Positions 1-10,476 of a DNA stretch of 64,000 nucleotides are shown here, one piece after another. Numbering within the stretch: the stretch's first letter is position 1; every line of letters begins with the position of its first letter. This DNA is from Achromobacter marplatensis. GTDB taxonomy: Bacteria; Pseudomonadota; Gammaproteobacteria; Burkholderiales; Burkholderiaceae_B. The stretch spans positions 62,001 through 126,000 of the forward strand of contig NZ_NJIG01000012.1 of assembly GCF_002209535.1 (NCBI RefSeq). The letters are read 5' to 3'. The notes beneath the pieces were generated by a model. The model saw only the letters and a list, made by a program, of their open reading frames with translations. It searched no databases and was not told where the DNA came from. The translations under genes were made by a program, and so were the position numbers.

Positions 1-43
1 CCTGCTATGCGTCCAATCAGAAATTTTGATGCGCGTCATCAGT

Positions 44-69
44 GCGGGCGCCGGAGAGCCGGCACCCGC
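44..69 (-). terminator. Stem-loop downstream of the FlxA-like gene
   Basis: An 11-bp inverted repeat with a 4-nt loop lies 10 bases past the stop codon of the minus-strand FlxA-like gene. On the minus-strand RNA the one DNA mismatch becomes a G-U pair, so the stem is fully paired. No clear U-tract follows, so it may stabilise the 3' end or terminate weakly rather than act as a classic intrinsic terminator. Confidence 0.45.
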
Positions 70-78
70 CGTCGCGTA

Positions 79-498
79 TCAGGCCGTCGTCGAAACGCCG
101 CCTTTTGCGGCGCGCGCCTGTTGCGCCATCACTTGCGCGATCTGGCCTTGGATCTGCACCGCTTGGCCGTTCAACGCCAGCAGCTGTTGCGCCTTCATTT
201 CGTCGGACATCCCGCTGGCCTTGACCTTGGCGATCTGGTCCATGACCCGCTTGAGCTGCTTCTGGAGTTCCTTGATCTGGCGGGTGTACTCATCGTCATT
301 GTCGGTTTCTTCGCTGGCGCTCGTGGCGCCCACGCCCATCCCGCCCGGCGCATTGACGCGGATCTTGCCGTCCGCGGTGAGCGAGGTCGCGTCGCCGGCC
401 GTGGCCGACTTGGCTTCCTTGTTGGCCTGGATCCGTTCGGCCCACAGGTCGGCCAGCGGGTTGTTCCGGGAGATGCCGTTGATGGGGGTGGTCGCCAT
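79..498 (-). CDS. FlxA-like small coiled-coil protein
   Basis: This 139-residue protein has a low-complexity N-terminal half and a helical, Gln/Lys-rich C-terminal half (residues about 70-130) with heptad-like spacing, as in FlxA-like family proteins. FlxA itself belongs to the flagellar regulon of E. coli, but its molecular role is unclear. I chose the start at 498 because AGGAG lies 6 bases upstream of that ATG; an in-frame ATG 13 codons earlier lacks such a site. No flagellar genes are nearby, although the chemoreceptor at 1983-3602 is a possible functional relative. The family call is made from the general look of the sequence and is moderate; the reading frame is solid. Confidence 0.6.
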   Translation of the reverse strand: MATTPINGISRNNPLADLWAERIQANKEAKSATAGDATSLTADGKIRVNAPGGMGVGATSASEETDNDDEYTRQIKELQKQLKRVMDQIAKVKASGMSDEMKAQQLLALNGQAVQIQGQIAQVMAQQARAAKGGVSTTA

Positions 499-636
499 GC
501 TTGCTCCTGCTGCCAAGTTGGATTTCGGGGTTTCCACTAGTACGGCATTCTGGCGGCAAACTTAAACATTGCCGCCCCTTCGCGGCCCCCTTTACACTGG
601 CGCCCGCTCATACCCAACACCTATTTTGGGAAACCC

Positions 637-1959
637 ATGTCCAATTCTTATTTTCCGCGCTGGCGCCTGGCGGACGACGCCGAGCCGGGCGTCATCATTG
701 CACCCGATGAACGGCTGTCCTGGCCCAAGAACGTCGCCATGGGCGCGCAGCACGTGGTGGCCATGTTCGGCTCGACCGTGCTGGCGCCGCTGCTGATGGG
801 TTTCGACCCCAATGTCGCCATCCTGATGTCCGGTATCGGCACGCTGATCTTCTTCCTGTTCGTCGGCGGCCGCGTGCCCAGCTATCTGGGGTCCAGCTTT
901 GCCTTCATCGGCGGGGTTATCGCGGTGACGGGGTATGCCGGCGGCGGGGCCAACGCCAATATCGGCGTGGCGCTGGGCGCCATCATCGCCTGCGGCCTGG
1001 CCTACACGCTGATCGGCGTCATCGTCTGGATCGTCAATGCGCGTGCGGGCGGCGGCGCCAATTGGATCGATACGCTCATGCCGCCCGTCGTGACGGGCGC
1101 CGTCGTGGCGGTCATTGGCCTGAACCTGGCCCCGATCGCCGCCAAGGGTGCCATGGGCGCCTCGGGCTTCGACACCTTCATGGCCCTGGTCACCATTGTT
1201 TGCGTGGGTGGCATCGCCGTCTACACGAAAGGCATGGTCCAGCGCCTCTTGATCCTGGTCGGACTGATCCTGGCTTGCGTGGTGTACGCGGTGCTGGCCA
1301 ACGGCATGGGCATGGGCAAGCCAATCGACTTCTCGGGTGTGGCCGCCGCAGCCTGGATCGGCCTGCCGCATTTTGCCGCGCCGGTCTTCAAGGCCGAGGC
1401 AATGGGCCTGATCGTGCCGGTGGCCATCATCCTGGTGGCGGAAAACCTGGGCCACGTGAAGGCGGTCAGTGCAATGACCGGCCAGGACCTGGACCGCTAC
1501 CTGGGCCGCGCCTTCGTGGGCGACGGCGTGGCTACGATGGTCTCGGGCGCCGTGGGCGGCACCGGCGTCACCACCTATGCCGAGAACATCGGCGTAATGG
1601 CGGTGACCCGCATCTATTCCACGCTGGTGTTCGTGGTGGCGGCCCTGATTGCCGTCGTACTGGGCTTTTCGCCGAAGTTCGGCGCGCTGATCCAGACCAT
1701 TCCGGGTCCGGTCCTGGGCGGCATGTCGGTGGTGGTGTTCGGGCTGATCGCCATCGCCGGCGCTCGCATCTGGGTCGTCAACCAGGTGGATTTCAGCGAT
1801 AACCGCAACCTGATCGTGGCCGCCGTCACACTGGTGCTGGGCGCGGGCGACTTCACGATCAAGCTGGGCGACTTCATGCTGGGCGGCATCGGCACCGCCA
1901 CCTTCGGCGCCATCATCCTGTACGCCTTGCTGCGCCGCAGGAAGCCGGCGGCGGCCTGA
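637..1959 (+). CDS. rutG: NCS2 uracil/pyrimidine permease (RutG/UraA-like)
   Basis: This 440-residue inner-membrane protein is a nucleobase:cation symporter-2 family transporter, with many hydrophobic helices and the family signatures. The segment VAENLGHVKAV matches the UraA substrate and proton site (Glu and His, helix 8), and TTYAENIGVMAVTR carries the second conserved Glu of helix 10. The N-terminus (PDERLSW, MGAQHVVAMFGSTVLAPLLMG) closely resembles E. coli RutG, so uracil uptake is the best guess. No other rut genes are seen here, so it may simply be the housekeeping uracil permease. It converges with the chemoreceptor gene that ends 23 bp downstream. Confidence 0.88.
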   Translation: MSNSYFPRWRLADDAEPGVIIAPDERLSWPKNVAMGAQHVVAMFGSTVLAPLLMGFDPNVAILMSGIGTLIFFLFVGGRVPSYLGSSFAFIGGVIAVTGYAGGGANANIGVALGAIIACGLAYTLIGVIVWIVNARAGGGANWIDTLMPPVVTGAVVAVIGLNLAPIAAKGAMGASGFDTFMALVTIVCVGGIAVYTKGMVQRLLILVGLILACVVYAVLANGMGMGKPIDFSGVAAAAWIGLPHFAAPVFKAEAMGLIVPVAIILVAENLGHVKAVSAMTGQDLDRYLGRAFVGDGVATMVSGAVGGTGVTTYAENIGVMAVTRIYSTLVFVVAALIAVVLGFSPKFGALIQTIPGPVLGGMSVVVFGLIAIAGARIWVVNQVDFSDNRNLIVAAVTLVLGAGDFTIKLGDFMLGGIGTATFGAIILYALLRRRKPAAA

Positions 1960-1982
1960 TCCCGGCGCGGGGGCCGCGGCGG

Positions 1983-3602
1983 TCAGGACCGGGAAAGCCG
2001 CGCCGCCTGCTTCACCCCGGACACCCGGGCCGGGGCGGCCTCGATCACCTGACCTGATTGCGTCTTGAACACCGCGGTGGCCTCCGACAGGCGCCGCGCC
2101 TGTTCCTCCATCGCGGAAGCGGCGGCCGACGCCTGTTCCACCAGCGCGGCGTTCTGTTGCGTCACCTCGTCCATTTGCGATACGGCCATCGTGACCTGAT
2201 CGATCCCACCTGCCTGCTCGGTCGACGCGGCCGAGATTTCGCCCATGATGTCTGTTACGCGCTGCACCGACGCCACGATTTCCTGCATGGTCTGGCCAGC
2301 GGCAGACACCTGGGCCGAGCCGGCCTTGACTGTGTCCACCGAGGCTTCGATCAGGGCCTTGATCTCCTTGGCCGCCTGCGCGGCGCGCTGCGCCAGCGTG
2401 CGGACCTCGCCCGCCACGACGGCAAACCCCTTGCCCTGTTCCCCAGCACGGGCAGCCTCCACGGCGGCGTTCAACGCCAGGATGTTGGTCTGGAAGGCGA
2501 TGCCGTCGATGACAGACACGATGTCGGAAATCTTGCGCGAACTCTCCGAAATCCCCTGCATGGTGGCGACCACCTGGCCCACGTTGTCGCCGCCGCGCTG
2601 CGCGACCTGCATGCTGACCGCGGCCAGCTGGTTCGCCTGGGCGGCGTTTTCGGCGTTCTGCTTTACGGTGGCGGCAAGCTCTTCCATCGTCGCGGCAGTC
2701 TCCTCCAGGGCTGCGGCCTGCTCCTCGGTGCGCGTCGACAGGTTGGCGTTGCCGGCAGCGATCTCCGCCGCGCCCACATTGATTTCCTCGACGCCTTGGC
2801 GCACGGACACCACCGTGCGCGTCAGGCCCTCCTGCATGCGCTTTAACGCGGCGAACAAGGTGCCGATCTCGTTGTTGGAGCGGGTTTCGATCCGGGTGGT
2901 CAGGTCGCCGCTGGCGATGCGGTCGAAGTGCCGGCCAGCCTCCTGCAGGGGCTGCAGCACGCCGCGCCGAATGAAGGTCCAGCACAGGGCGGTCAGCAGC
3001 AACGCAACCGTCAGCAGGGCGATCGCCGAGATCCGGGCATTGGAATAGGTGGCTTGCGAACTGGCCAGCACGCCGTCGCTGCGCTCTTGCACACGGGCCA
3101 GGAAGGTCTTCATGTCCCTGACGAAATTGGCGTCGGCCTGGCGGGTCTTGCCGACGTCCTGCTGGTACTTGGCCGGCGCGCGTTCCTTGATGGCCGCGCT
3201 TAGCGTGTCCAATAGCGATGCATATTCCGTGAAACGCCCCTGCAGGATCACCGCCAGCGCCTGGCCGCGTTCGCTCTTGGGTACTTCCATGTATAGCGCG
3301 AAGCGCTCACGGGCCTGCGCCAGTTCCCGCCCGGCCTCCTGTTCGGCCGTGCTGGCCTGTTCGGCGTTGCCGGCCAGGATGCCCGCCAGCGCGTCGTCCA
3401 GCGCCATCCGCGTGCGCAGCAGGGCGCCATTGGCTTCGTATAGGGGATCGACCTGGTGCACCGCCACGGTATTCAGGTCTTCGATCTCGCGGACGCTATT
3501 GTCCGCGTTCATCCAGCTCAACCCGCAGGCGAGCGCCAGCGCGATGACAAAGCACGCCAGCACCAGCAGCATGCCCGTTCGGACTTTCAGTTTTTCCAGC
3601 AT
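1983..3602 (-). CDS. Methyl-accepting chemotaxis protein, Tar-type
   Basis: This 539-residue chemoreceptor senses a ligand in the periplasm and controls CheA in the cytoplasm. A first membrane segment lies at residues about 10-30, then a four-helix-bundle-like sensory domain (about 31-185) and a second membrane segment near [22 protein letters not shown] domain and a long signalling coiled coil follow. The hairpin tip is typical ([20 protein letters not shown], then [14 protein letters not shown]). There is no C-terminal NWETF-like tail, so it probably relies on other receptors or on direct CheR/CheB action. The start at 3602 has AGAGGAG upstream; the longer open frame up to 3734 has no support. 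The ligand cannot be told from sequence. Confidence 0.93.
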   Translation of the reverse strand: MLEKLKVRTGMLLVLACFVIALALACGLSWMNADNSVREIEDLNTVAVHQVDPLYEANGALLRTRMALDDALAGILAGNAEQASTAEQEAGRELAQARERFALYMEVPKSERGQALAVILQGRFTEYASLLDTLSAAIKERAPAKYQQDVGKTRQADANFVRDMKTFLARVQERSDGVLASSQATYSNARISAIALLTVALLLTALCWTFIRRGVLQPLQEAGRHFDRIASGDLTTRIETRSNNEIGTLFAALKRMQEGLTRTVVSVRQGVEEINVGAAEIAAGNANLSTRTEEQAAALEETAATMEELAATVKQNAENAAQANQLAAVSMQVAQRGGDNVGQVVATMQGISESSRKISDIVSVIDGIAFQTNILALNAAVEAARAGEQGKGFAVVAGEVRTLAQRAAQAAKEIKALIEASVDTVKAGSAQVSAAGQTMQEIVASVQRVTDIMGEISAASTEQAGGIDQVTMAVSQMDEVTQQNAALVEQASAAASAMEEQARRLSEATAVFKTQSGQVIEAAPARVSGVKQAARLSRS

Positions 3603-4097
3603 GAGAGCTCCTCTTTCATGAACGCGATCTTCAGCGTGCAGGCAGGCGTTGCCCACCGGCCCTGCGGCTGAAGGGGGCGGACGTCGAGCCGGATGACTGC
3701 GATGCGTCCGCCTGAAACTTGCAAGCACGCACAATCCATCGTTCGCGCGGCAGCATCTGCCGCGTAGCCCGCAACACTTGAATTAAGAGAAGCGCCGGTT
3801 ACTGCTGTTTGTATGTAATTGTTATTAGTCTTGCTAGTTGTTATTTATACCGTCGATATCGAGGTTGCCGGGCGGGTTTTTTTGTAAACCCACTATTGGG
3901 AATACAAAAAACTATCGACAAGTATCTTTTCCGCAACGCGAGGGGCGGGTGCCTAGGCGCGGCCAAGAGGTGCGCTCAAGGATTTTGGGGAAAACCGCCT
4001 GTTTTAGCGGGTTACGGCGGTGAATTGCGCCGAAAAGCACGTTTTCTGCCCCGGCTTGCAATTCCGGTGGACTTTGACCACAATATGACCTTGATTG

Positions 4098-4130
4098 CCC
4101 CGGTTCCGACCCGAGCCGGGGTTTTGTTTT
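4098..4130 (+). terminator. Intrinsic terminator-like hairpin in the greA leader (distal)
   Basis: A CCCCGG/CCGGGG stem with a 12-nt loop is followed directly by TTTTGTTTT. It sits about 120 bases before the greA start codon, on the same strand. Confidence 0.55.
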
Positions 4131-4205
4131 GGTCGTCCGCGCCGCAGGTCCTGCCCACAAGGCAACAGACCCCATGCGCGCGCCTGGGTAACGACCTTCA
4201 CCGAG

Positions 4206-4230
4206 AACGCTCCTTCGGGGCGTTTTTCTA
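4206..4230 (+). terminator. Intrinsic terminator-like hairpin just before greA
   Basis: An 8-bp stem (AACGCTCC paired with GGGGCGTT, one G-T pair) with a 3-nt loop is followed by TTTTT and then CTACTTTT. It ends about 20 bases before the greA ATG, close enough to act on greA mRNA itself, for example as an attenuator that leaves a short leader RNA. In E. coli the greA leader likewise yields terminated small RNAs (GraL); the analogy here is inference. Confidence 0.6.
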
Positions 4231-4249
4231 CTTTTGTTTGGGAAACGAC

Positions 4250-4726
4250 ATGTCTGCCATTCCTTTGACCGTGCGCGGGGCCGAGCGCTTGCAAGAAGAG
4301 CTCCACCGGCTGAAAACCGTGGAACGTCCTGCCGTGATTAACGCGATCGCCGAGGCGCGTGCGCAGGGTGATCTGTCGGAAAATGCCGAATACGATGCCG
4401 CTCGCGAGCGCCAAGGTTTCATCGAGGGTCGGATTGCCGAACTCGAAGGCACGCTTTCCAATGCCCATCTGATCGATCCGTCTTCCCTGGAAGCCGAAGG
4501 CCGCGCCGTGTTTGGTGCCACCGTCGACATCGAAGACCTGGATTCGGGCGACCGCGTCACGTACCAAATCGTCGGCGACGTTGAAGCCGACATCAAGTCG
4601 AATCTGATTTCCGTGTCGAGCCCGGTGGCGCGCGCGCTGATCGGCAAGAGCGAAGGCGATGTCGTCGAGGTCAAGGCCCCGGCTGGCGTTCGCGAGTATG
4701 AAGTTCTGGGCGTGCGTTACATCTAA
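4250..4726 (+). CDS. greA: Transcription elongation factor GreA
   Basis: The protein has 158 residues, the same length as E. coli GreA. It rescues backtracked RNA polymerase by stimulating cleavage of the extruded RNA 3' end. The N-terminal coiled coil with the acidic tip is evident ([20 protein letters not shown], residues about 36-55), and the C-terminal domain ends in a typical VLGVRYI. The ATG at 4250 fits the family N-terminus ([18 protein letters not shown]). Two terminator-like hairpins precede the gene and a strong terminator follows it, so it looks monocistronic. Confidence 0.97.
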   Translation: MSAIPLTVRGAERLQEELHRLKTVERPAVINAIAEARAQGDLSENAEYDAARERQGFIEGRIAELEGTLSNAHLIDPSSLEAEGRAVFGATVDIEDLDSGDRVTYQIVGDVEADIKSNLISVSSPVARALIGKSEGDVVEVKAPAGVREYEVLGVRYI

Positions 4727-4821
4727 CGCATCCACCCAAGCAGGTAGCTGTCAAAACACCATAGTCCGAACCCTGCGTTCGTCTTGATTCCGCGGTACAG
4801 TCGCGGATCGCTATGGTGGAC

Positions 4822-4845
4822 CGGGCGCGTAAAGCGCCCGTTTTT
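4822..4845 (+). terminator. Rho-independent terminator after greA
   Basis: A perfect CGGGCGC/GCGCCCG stem with a 5-nt loop is followed by TTTTT. It lies between greA and the convergent yhbY-like gene, whose stop is at 4856. Confidence 0.85.
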
Positions 4846-4855
4846 GTGCCCAGCC

Positions 4856-5458
4856 TTACCTTTTCGACGTCTTGCGGCTGGTGCCGCTGCGTGCCCCGGC
4901 CCGAAGGCTGAGTGCGCTGCCGGCGCGACGAGGAATGCCGTGGCCGCTGTCAGTAGCGCGTTTGTTGCTGGGACGCATGGGCTTGCCGTTCTTATTGAGC
5001 TGGTCCTGCGGCACGAAGCGGGTTTTGGCCGGCTTGGGCTCTTCGGACTCGCTGCGGCGCGGACGTTTGCCCAGGGTCTTGCCTTCGGCGGCCAGCTTCT
5101 TGGGCGTGTAGGGCTCGGAGGCGCGGCGCTTGGCAGGGGCTTCGGGCTCCCTGGCGGCCAGCGCGGCAGGCTTGACGTTGCCGGCCAGCGGGCGGAAAAG
5201 AATCAGGGTCTTGCCCAGGTGATGCACCGGGGCGCAGGACAGAGTGTCGCAAATCGTCGACAACATGGTGTCGCGGGCCTCGCGGTCGTCGCCACCGGCG
5301 CGTACCTTGATAAGGCCGTGCGAAGACAGTGCCAGGTCGATTTCCTTGAGCACGGCTTCGGTCAGGCCATTGTCGCCAATCAGGACGACGGGGCGCAGGG
5401 GGTGGGCGGCGGACCGAAGGTCGCTGCGCTCACGAGAGGTAAGTTCTAATATAGGCAT
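4856..5458 (-). CDS. yhbY: YhbY family RNA-binding protein with long basic tail
   Basis: Residues about 1-95 form a CRS1-YhbY (CRM) RNA-binding domain: [20 protein letters not shown], then [15 protein letters not shown], then the glycine-containing loop. The family associates with the pre-50S ribosomal subunit. E. coli YhbY has about 97 residues; here a roughly 100-residue Lys/Arg/Pro-rich tail is added, probably disordered and RNA-binding. I chose the ATG at 5458 because it begins the conserved domain (MPILELT). It is divergent from rlmE with only 18 bases between the two start codons, so the promoters must overlap the coding starts. This divergent pairing of two ribosome-maturation genes is common in proteobacteria. 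Confidence 0.88.
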   Translation of the reverse strand: MPILELTSRERSDLRSAAHPLRPVVLIGDNGLTEAVLKEIDLALSSHGLIKVRAGGDDREARDTMLSTICDTLSCAPVHHLGKTLILFRPLAGNVKPAALAAREPEAPAKRRASEPYTPKKLAAEGKTLGKRPRRSESEEPKPAKTRFVPQDQLNKNGKPMRPSNKRATDSGHGIPRRAGSALSLRAGARSGTSRKTSKR

Positions 5459-5476
5459 GCGTGGAATTGTACGGTA

Positions 5477-6109
5477 ATGGCCAAGAATAAATTCTCTAAA
5501 GACTGGATTCACCAGCACATCAATGATCCCTATGTGAAGCTGGCGCAACAGAAGGGCTATCGGGCCCGTGGCGCGTTCAAGCTGATCGAGCTTCTGGATA
5601 ATGAAAAGCTGCTGCGCCGGGGCGACCTGGTCGTGGACCTGGGTTCATCGCCCGGCAGCTGGTCCCAAGTGGTGCGAGAGCGCCTGACGGGGCCGGGCGG
5701 GATCGTGGACGGACGTATTATTGCGCTGGACATGCTTCCCATGGAACCCATTGCGGGCGTGGAATTCATCCAGGGCGACTTCCGCGAAGATGAAGTCCTG
5801 AAACAATTGGAAGACATGGTCGGATCGCACGCGGTGGACCTTGTTATTTCAGACATGGCCCCCAACTTGTCAGGCGTGGGGATTGCCGACGCCGCGCGCA
5901 TCCAGCATGTTTGCGACTTGGCGATGGAGTTTTCCCGCGCTCACCTCAAGCCCGACGGGGTGCTGATCGTCAAAGCTTTCCACGGCAGCGGTTTTTCGCA
6001 GATCGTGCAAAGCTTCAAGCAGCACTTCAAGCGGGTGGTCGAGCGCAAGCCGAAGGCGTCGAGGGCGAAGTCCTCTGAAACCTTTCTGGTTGCCCGCGAT
6101 CTGAAGTAA
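5477..6109 (+). CDS. rlmE: 23S rRNA (uridine-2552-2'-O)-methyltransferase RlmE
   Basis: A 210-residue FtsJ/RrmJ family enzyme that methylates U2552 of 23S rRNA with S-adenosylmethionine late in 50S assembly. The K-D-K-E catalytic residues are present as K35 (ARGAFKL), D126 (SDMAPN), K166 (VKAFHG) and E201 (SSETFLVAR). The SAM site is [13 protein letters not shown] (residues 52-64). The gene is divergent from yhbY, and ftsH follows 219 bases downstream in the same direction, the usual rlmE-ftsH order. In E. coli this pair is heat-shock controlled; the sequence here does not show that directly. Confidence 0.96.
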   Translation: MAKNKFSKDWIHQHINDPYVKLAQQKGYRARGAFKLIELLDNEKLLRRGDLVVDLGSSPGSWSQVVRERLTGPGGIVDGRIIALDMLPMEPIAGVEFIQGDFREDEVLKQLEDMVGSHAVDLVISDMAPNLSGVGIADAARIQHVCDLAMEFSRAHLKPDGVLIVKAFHGSGFSQIVQSFKQHFKRVVERKPKASRAKSSETFLVARDLK

Positions 6110-6257
6110 CCCCGGTCCGGGGCCTGTTGCTCCGGAACCCAAAAAAAACGCTACCTGCTTGGCGAGACAACGACCTAACAAATCACGAATCAGACGTAAA
6201 TACACGGGCCCCAGGGATCCCAGGACGCAATTGGGTCCAACAGGGTAGAATGGGCTA

Positions 6258-6286
6258 TTGACATACTTGTGACTGTGCCATATGCG
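6258..6286 (+). promoter_or_regulatory. Possible sigma-70-type promoter for ftsH
   Basis: A perfect TTGACA hexamer (6258-6263) is followed after 17 bases by TATGCG (6281-6286), which matches the -10 consensus only in part. It lies about 43 bases upstream of the chosen ftsH start. Based on spacing alone. Confidence 0.35.
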
Positions 6287-6328
6287 GGTGCGCGGTCGCC
6301 GGTCGGAATCGAAAGCAGGAGATCGACC

Positions 6329-8218
6329 TTGAATAATTCATTTTCGAAAGTCGCTGTCTGGATGGTGATAGCCCTCGTGCTATTTACCGTCTTCAAACAG
6401 TTCGACGGACGCGCTCAGACCCAGGACGGCGTGACCTACACGCAGTTCATGGACGACGCCAAGGCGGGACGTATCCGCAAGGTCGACGTTCAGGGCGACG
6501 TGCTGTACGTCACCCCGGACGCGGGCCGCGCCTATACGCTGACTTCGCCGGGCGACCTCTGGATGGTCTCCGATCTGCTGAAGTACGGCGTGCAGGTGTC
6601 CGGCAAGCCGCGCGAAGAGCAATCGCTGCTGATGAGCATCTTCGTGTCGTGGTTCCCCATGCTGCTGTTGATCGGCGTTTGGGTGTTCTTCATGCGACAG
6701 ATGCAAGGGGGCGGCAGGGGCGGCGCGTTCAGCTTCGGCAAGTCCCGCGCCCGCATGCTTGACGAAAACACCAACCAGATCACGTTCGCTGACGTCGCCG
6801 GCTGCGATGAAGCCAAGGAAGACGTCCAGGAACTGGTCGACTTCCTGCGCGACCCGAGCAAGTTCCAGAAGCTGGGCGGCCGTATTCCGCGCGGCGTGCT
6901 GATGGTCGGCTCGCCCGGTACCGGTAAGACGCTGCTGGCCAAGGCCATCGCCGGCGAAGCCAAGGTTCCGTTCTTCAGCATCTCGGGTTCCGATTTCGTT
7001 GAAATGTTCGTCGGCGTGGGCGCTGCCCGCGTGCGCGACATGTTCGAAAACGCCAAGAAGCACGCTCCCTGCATCATCTTCATCGACGAAATCGATGCGG
7101 TGGGCCGTCAGCGTGGCGCCGGCCTGGGTGGCGGCAACGACGAACGCGAACAGACCCTGAACCAGATGCTGGTGGAAATGGACGGGTTCGAATCCGGCCA
7201 GGGCGTCATCGTGATCGCTGCCACCAACCGTCCCGACGTCCTGGACCCGGCCTTGCTGCGTCCGGGCCGTTTCGACCGCCAGGTGGTTGTGCCGCTGCCC
7301 GATATCCGTGGCCGCGAGCAGATCCTGAAGGTCCACATGCGCAAGGTTCCGCTGTCGCCTAATGTCGACGCGACCATCCTGGCGCGCGGCTGCCCCGGTT
7401 TCTCGGGCGCCGACCTGGCCAACCTGGTCAACGAAGCCGCTCTGTTCGCCGCGCGCCGCAATGGCCGCACGGTGGATATGTCCGACTTCGAAAAGGCCAA
7501 GGACAAGATCATCATGGGCGCCGAGCGCCGCTCCATCGTGATGCCCGAAGAGGAACGCAAGAACACCGCGTACCACGAATCCGGCCACGCGATCGTTGCC
7601 CGCATGCTGCCCAAGACCGACCCGGTCCACAAGGTCACCATCATCCCGCGCGGCCGTGCGCTGGGCGTGACGATGCAGTTGCCCGAAACCGACCGCTACA
7701 GCATGGACAAGGGCCGCTTGCTGTCCACCATCGCCGTGCTGTTCGGCGGCCGCATCGCTGAAGAGCTCTTCATGGACCAGATGACGACGGGCGCCTCGAA
7801 CGACTTCGAACGTGCCACCGCCATCGCCCGCGACATCGTCACGCGCTACGGCATGACCGACGAACTGGGCCCCATGGTTTACGCCGAGAACGAAGGCGAA
7901 GTTTTCCTGGGCCGCAGCGTCACCAAGACGACGCACATGTCCGAAGCCACCATGCAGAAGGTGGACACCGAGATCCGCCGCATCATCGACGAGCAGTACG
8001 GCGTGGCGCGCAAGATCCTGGAAGAGAACCGCGACAAGGTCGAAGTGATGACGTCGGCCCTGCTGGAATGGGAAACCATCGACGCAGACCAGATCAACGA
8101 CATCATCGAAGGCCGTCCGCCGCGTCCCCCGAAGACGCCGCAAGGCCCGTCGGATTCGGCCGACACGCCGCCGACCACCGGCCTGGCAGCTGGCGGTAGC
8201 ACGGCAGCAGCTGTCTGA
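6329..8218 (+). CDS. ftsH: ATP-dependent zinc metalloprotease FtsH
   Basis: A 629-residue membrane-anchored AAA+ protease that degrades regulators and damaged membrane proteins. TM1 is at residues 7-23, then a periplasmic domain, TM2 at about 103-122, the Walker A GSPGTGKT at 194-201, Walker [12 protein letters not shown], the second region of homology ([17 protein letters not shown]), and the zinc site HESGH at 416-420. I chose the TTG at 6329 as start because it begins the family N-terminus ([10 protein letters not shown]) and has AGGAG 7 bases upstream; an upstream ATG at 6269 would add 20 atypical residues. folP starts 18 bases downstream, suggesting co-transcription. Confidence 0.96.
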   Translation: MNNSFSKVAVWMVIALVLFTVFKQFDGRAQTQDGVTYTQFMDDAKAGRIRKVDVQGDVLYVTPDAGRAYTLTSPGDLWMVSDLLKYGVQVSGKPREEQSLLMSIFVSWFPMLLLIGVWVFFMRQMQGGGRGGAFSFGKSRARMLDENTNQITFADVAGCDEAKEDVQELVDFLRDPSKFQKLGGRIPRGVLMVGSPGTGKTLLAKAIAGEAKVPFFSISGSDFVEMFVGVGAARVRDMFENAKKHAPCIIFIDEIDAVGRQRGAGLGGGNDEREQTLNQMLVEMDGFESGQGVIVIAATNRPDVLDPALLRPGRFDRQVVVPLPDIRGREQILKVHMRKVPLSPNVDATILARGCPGFSGADLANLVNEAALFAARRNGRTVDMSDFEKAKDKIIMGAERRSIVMPEEERKNTAYHESGHAIVARMLPKTDPVHKVTIIPRGRALGVTMQLPETDRYSMDKGRLLSTIAVLFGGRIAEELFMDQMTTGASNDFERATAIARDIVTRYGMTDELGPMVYAENEGEVFLGRSVTKTTHMSEATMQKVDTEIRRIIDEQYGVARKILEENRDKVEVMTSALLEWETIDADQINDIIEGRPPRPPKTPQGPSDSADTPPTTGLAAGGSTAAAV

Positions 8219-8236
8219 GGTTTTTTGTCCTGAGTT

Positions 8237-9082
8237 ATGGCAAATAACTTTCTTTGCGGGCGCTTCGAGTTTGATCTCGAGCGCCCGCTTGTCATGGGTA
8301 TCGTCAATGTCACGCCGGATTCCTTTTCCGACGGCGGCCAGCACGACGATACGGATTCCGCAGTGGCGCATGCGCGCCAGTTGATCGAAGAGGGCGCGCA
8401 GATCCTGGATCTGGGCGGCGAGTCCACGCGCCCGGGCGCTGACCCGGTCTCGGTGGCGGACGAACTGGACCGGCTGCTGCCGGTGATCGAAGCGCTGCGC
8501 GATTGCGGCGTGCCGTTGTCCATCGACACTTTCAAGCCGGAAGTCATGCGCGCCACGCTGGATGCGGGGGCGGACATGATCAACGACATCTACGGATTCA
8601 GGCAGCCTGGCGCGATCGAGGCCGTGGCGCAATCGCGCTGCGGGCTATGCGTGATGCATATGAAGGGCGAGCCTCGCACGATGCAGGCCAGCCCGCCTGA
8701 ATACGCCGACCTGATCGGCGAAATCGGACTCTTCCTGGGCGCACGCGCGCAAAAGCTGCGTGCGGCCTGGATCGATCCCCGCCGTATCGTGCTGGATCCG
8801 GGCTTCGGTTTCGGCAAGACGGCGGACCAGAATTTTCAATTATTGCGCCGGCTATCCAGCCTGCGCAGCACGGGTTATCCATTGCTGATCGGCCTGTCGC
8901 GTAAAAACATGATCGGCCAGGCCACTGGCCGGCCCGTTGGCGACAGGTTGTCCGGCAGCATTGCCGCTGCGCTTGCCTGTGTGTCCCGGGGGGCATCTAT
9001 CGTGCGTGTGCACGATGTCGCTGCCACCGTGGATGCCCTTAAGGTATGGCACGCGGCTGAACAAGGAGCAATCAGTTCATGA
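8237..9082 (+). CDS. folP: Dihydropteroate synthase
   Basis: A 281-residue cytosolic TIM-barrel enzyme that condenses p-aminobenzoate with 6-hydroxymethyl-dihydropterin diphosphate in folate synthesis; it is the target of sulfonamides. Family signatures are clear: [15 protein letters not shown] near the N-terminus, [24 protein letters not shown], the [11 protein letters not shown] loop, and DPGFGFGKT. It sits between ftsH and glmM, as in E. coli, and its last 4 bases overlap the glmM start (ATGA), pointing to translational coupling. Confidence 0.97.
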   Translation: MANNFLCGRFEFDLERPLVMGIVNVTPDSFSDGGQHDDTDSAVAHARQLIEEGAQILDLGGESTRPGADPVSVADELDRLLPVIEALRDCGVPLSIDTFKPEVMRATLDAGADMINDIYGFRQPGAIEAVAQSRCGLCVMHMKGEPRTMQASPPEYADLIGEIGLFLGARAQKLRAAWIDPRRIVLDPGFGFGKTADQNFQLLRRLSSLRSTGYPLLIGLSRKNMIGQATGRPVGDRLSGSIAAALACVSRGASIVRVHDVAATVDALKVWHAAEQGAISS

Positions 9083-10422
9083 TTCGACGCAAGTATTTTG
9101 GTACGGATGGAGTGCGTGGTGAAGTCGGCGGTCCGGTGATCAACGCCGAATTCGCCTTGCGCCTGGGTTACGCGGCTGGCCGCGTGCTGGCGCGCGAACA
9201 CGCGGCGCGCGGCGGCAGCCGTCCGCAGGTCGTGATCGGCAAGGACACCCGCATTTCGGGCTACATGCTGGAATCCGCCCTGGAAGCCGGCTTGTCGGCC
9301 GCGGGCATCGATGTGTTGCTGGCCGGGCCGATCCCGACGCCCGCCGTGGCCTACCTGACCCGGGCGCTGCGCCTGGTGGCGGGTATCGTCATCAGCGCGT
9401 CGCACAACCCTTACCAGGACAACGGCATCAAGTTCTTCTCGGCGCAGGGCATGAAGCTGCCCGACGAGATCGAAGCCGACATCGAAGCCGCGTTGGACGA
9501 GCCGCTGGGCTGCGTCTCCTCCGAGGGCCTGGGCCGCGCGCGGCGCATGGCAGATTCGCAGGGCCGCTACATCGAATTCTGCAAGAGCACGTTCCCCAAC
9601 GACCTCGACTTGAACGGCATGAAGATCGTGGTGGACGCCGCGCATGGCGCCGCCTACAACATCGCGCCGCACGTGTTCCGGGAGTTGGGCGCCGAGGTGC
9701 ATGCGATTGGCGTGCACCCAGACGGCTTCAATATCAACAAGGGCGTGGGTGCCTTGCACCCCGAAATGCTGGTGCAGGAAGTGAAGGCCCGTGGCGCCCA
9801 GCTGGGTATCGCGTTGGACGGTGACGCCGACCGCCTGCAGGTAGTGGATGGCGACGGCCGCATCTATAACGGCGACGAACTCCTGTACGCGATCGTTCGT
9901 GAACGCATGCAGCGCAACAAGGTGGACGGCGTGGTCGGCACGCTGATGACCAACTTCGGTTTCGAGCGTGAGATGGAGCGCCTGGGCGTGGGCTTCGAGC
10001 GCGCCAACGTGGGCGACCGCTACGTGCTGGAGCAGATGCAGTCGCGCGGTTGGCTTTACGGCGGCGAAAGCTCCGGCCATCTGCTGTGCCTGGATTGCCA
10101 TTCGACGGGCGACGGCATCATCGCTGCGCTGCAGGTGCTGACGGCGCTGCGCCGCAACAACGTGTCAATGGCGCAATGGGTCGGCGATCTGCGCATGTAT
10201 CCGCAGAAGATGATCAACGTGCCGCTTGCCCCGGGCCAGGACTGGAAAACGCATGCTGGCCTGACCGCCGCGCGCAAGGCGGTCGAGGCTGAATTGGGCG
10301 GCCGCGGCCGCATCCTGATCCGCGCGTCGGGGACGGAACCGAAATTGCGGCTGATGGTCGAAGCCGAGGATGAATCCCTTGCCGTGTCGTGCGCCGAGAA
10401 GCTTGCCGCCAGTCTGGGGTAA
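9079..10422 (+). CDS. glmM: Phosphoglucosamine mutase
   Basis: A 447-residue enzyme that converts glucosamine-6-phosphate to glucosamine-1-phosphate for UDP-GlcNAc and so for peptidoglycan and LPS. The phosphorylated serine is S108 in [11 protein letters not shown]. The metal-binding DGDADR, the sugar-binding GGESSGH and the phosphate-binding [10 protein letters not shown] loops are all present. It overlaps folP by 4 bases and ends about 20 bases before a strong terminator, so the ftsH-folP-glmM run probably ends here. Confidence 0.97.
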   Translation: MIRRKYFGTDGVRGEVGGPVINAEFALRLGYAAGRVLAREHAARGGSRPQVVIGKDTRISGYMLESALEAGLSAAGIDVLLAGPIPTPAVAYLTRALRLVAGIVISASHNPYQDNGIKFFSAQGMKLPDEIEADIEAALDEPLGCVSSEGLGRARRMADSQGRYIEFCKSTFPNDLDLNGMKIVVDAAHGAAYNIAPHVFRELGAEVHAIGVHPDGFNINKGVGALHPEMLVQEVKARGAQLGIALDGDADRLQVVDGDGRIYNGDELLYAIVRERMQRNKVDGVVGTLMTNFGFEREMERLGVGFERANVGDRYVLEQMQSRGWLYGGESSGHLLCLDCHSTGDGIIAALQVLTALRRNNVSMAQWVGDLRMYPQKMINVPLAPGQDWKTHAGLTAARKAVEAELGGRGRILIRASGTEPKLRLMVEAEDESLAVSCAEKLAASLG

Positions 10423-10444
10423 GTGCGATAAGCCTATTTGGACG

Positions 10445-10476
10445 AAAGCCACCCACCGTCAGCGGGGGTGGCTTTT
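10445..10476 (+). terminator. Rho-independent terminator after glmM
   Basis: A 10-bp stem AAAGCCACCC/GGGTGGCTTT with an 11-nt loop is followed by a short T-tract. It closes the ftsH-folP-glmM run. Confidence 0.85.

Larger units (their letters stand above)
3603..4249. other. Long intergenic region upstream of greA
   Basis: About 650 bases lie between the divergent chemoreceptor and greA. The middle is AT-richer than its surroundings. It holds two intrinsic-terminator-like hairpins upstream of greA (listed separately) and a GGGTTT/AAACCC inverted repeat at 3874-3891. An open frame runs through in phase with greA from 3809, but it has no ribosome site and no protein-like composition, so I treat it as leader DNA rather than an extended GreA. 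Confidence 0.6.

Noticed and set aside
592-2985. Very long minus-strand open frame of 797 codons
   Set aside because: It is antisense to the permease gene and continues through part of the chemoreceptor in another frame; its Gly/Arg/His-rich composition is typical of GC-rich shadows.
3809-4249. N-terminal extension of GreA
   Set aside because: GreA ends are highly conserved and the ATG at 4250 gives the exact family length; the upstream frame crosses two terminators.
6380-8632. 750-codon minus-strand frame
   Set aside because: Antisense to ftsH and folP, which are certain; no family likeness.
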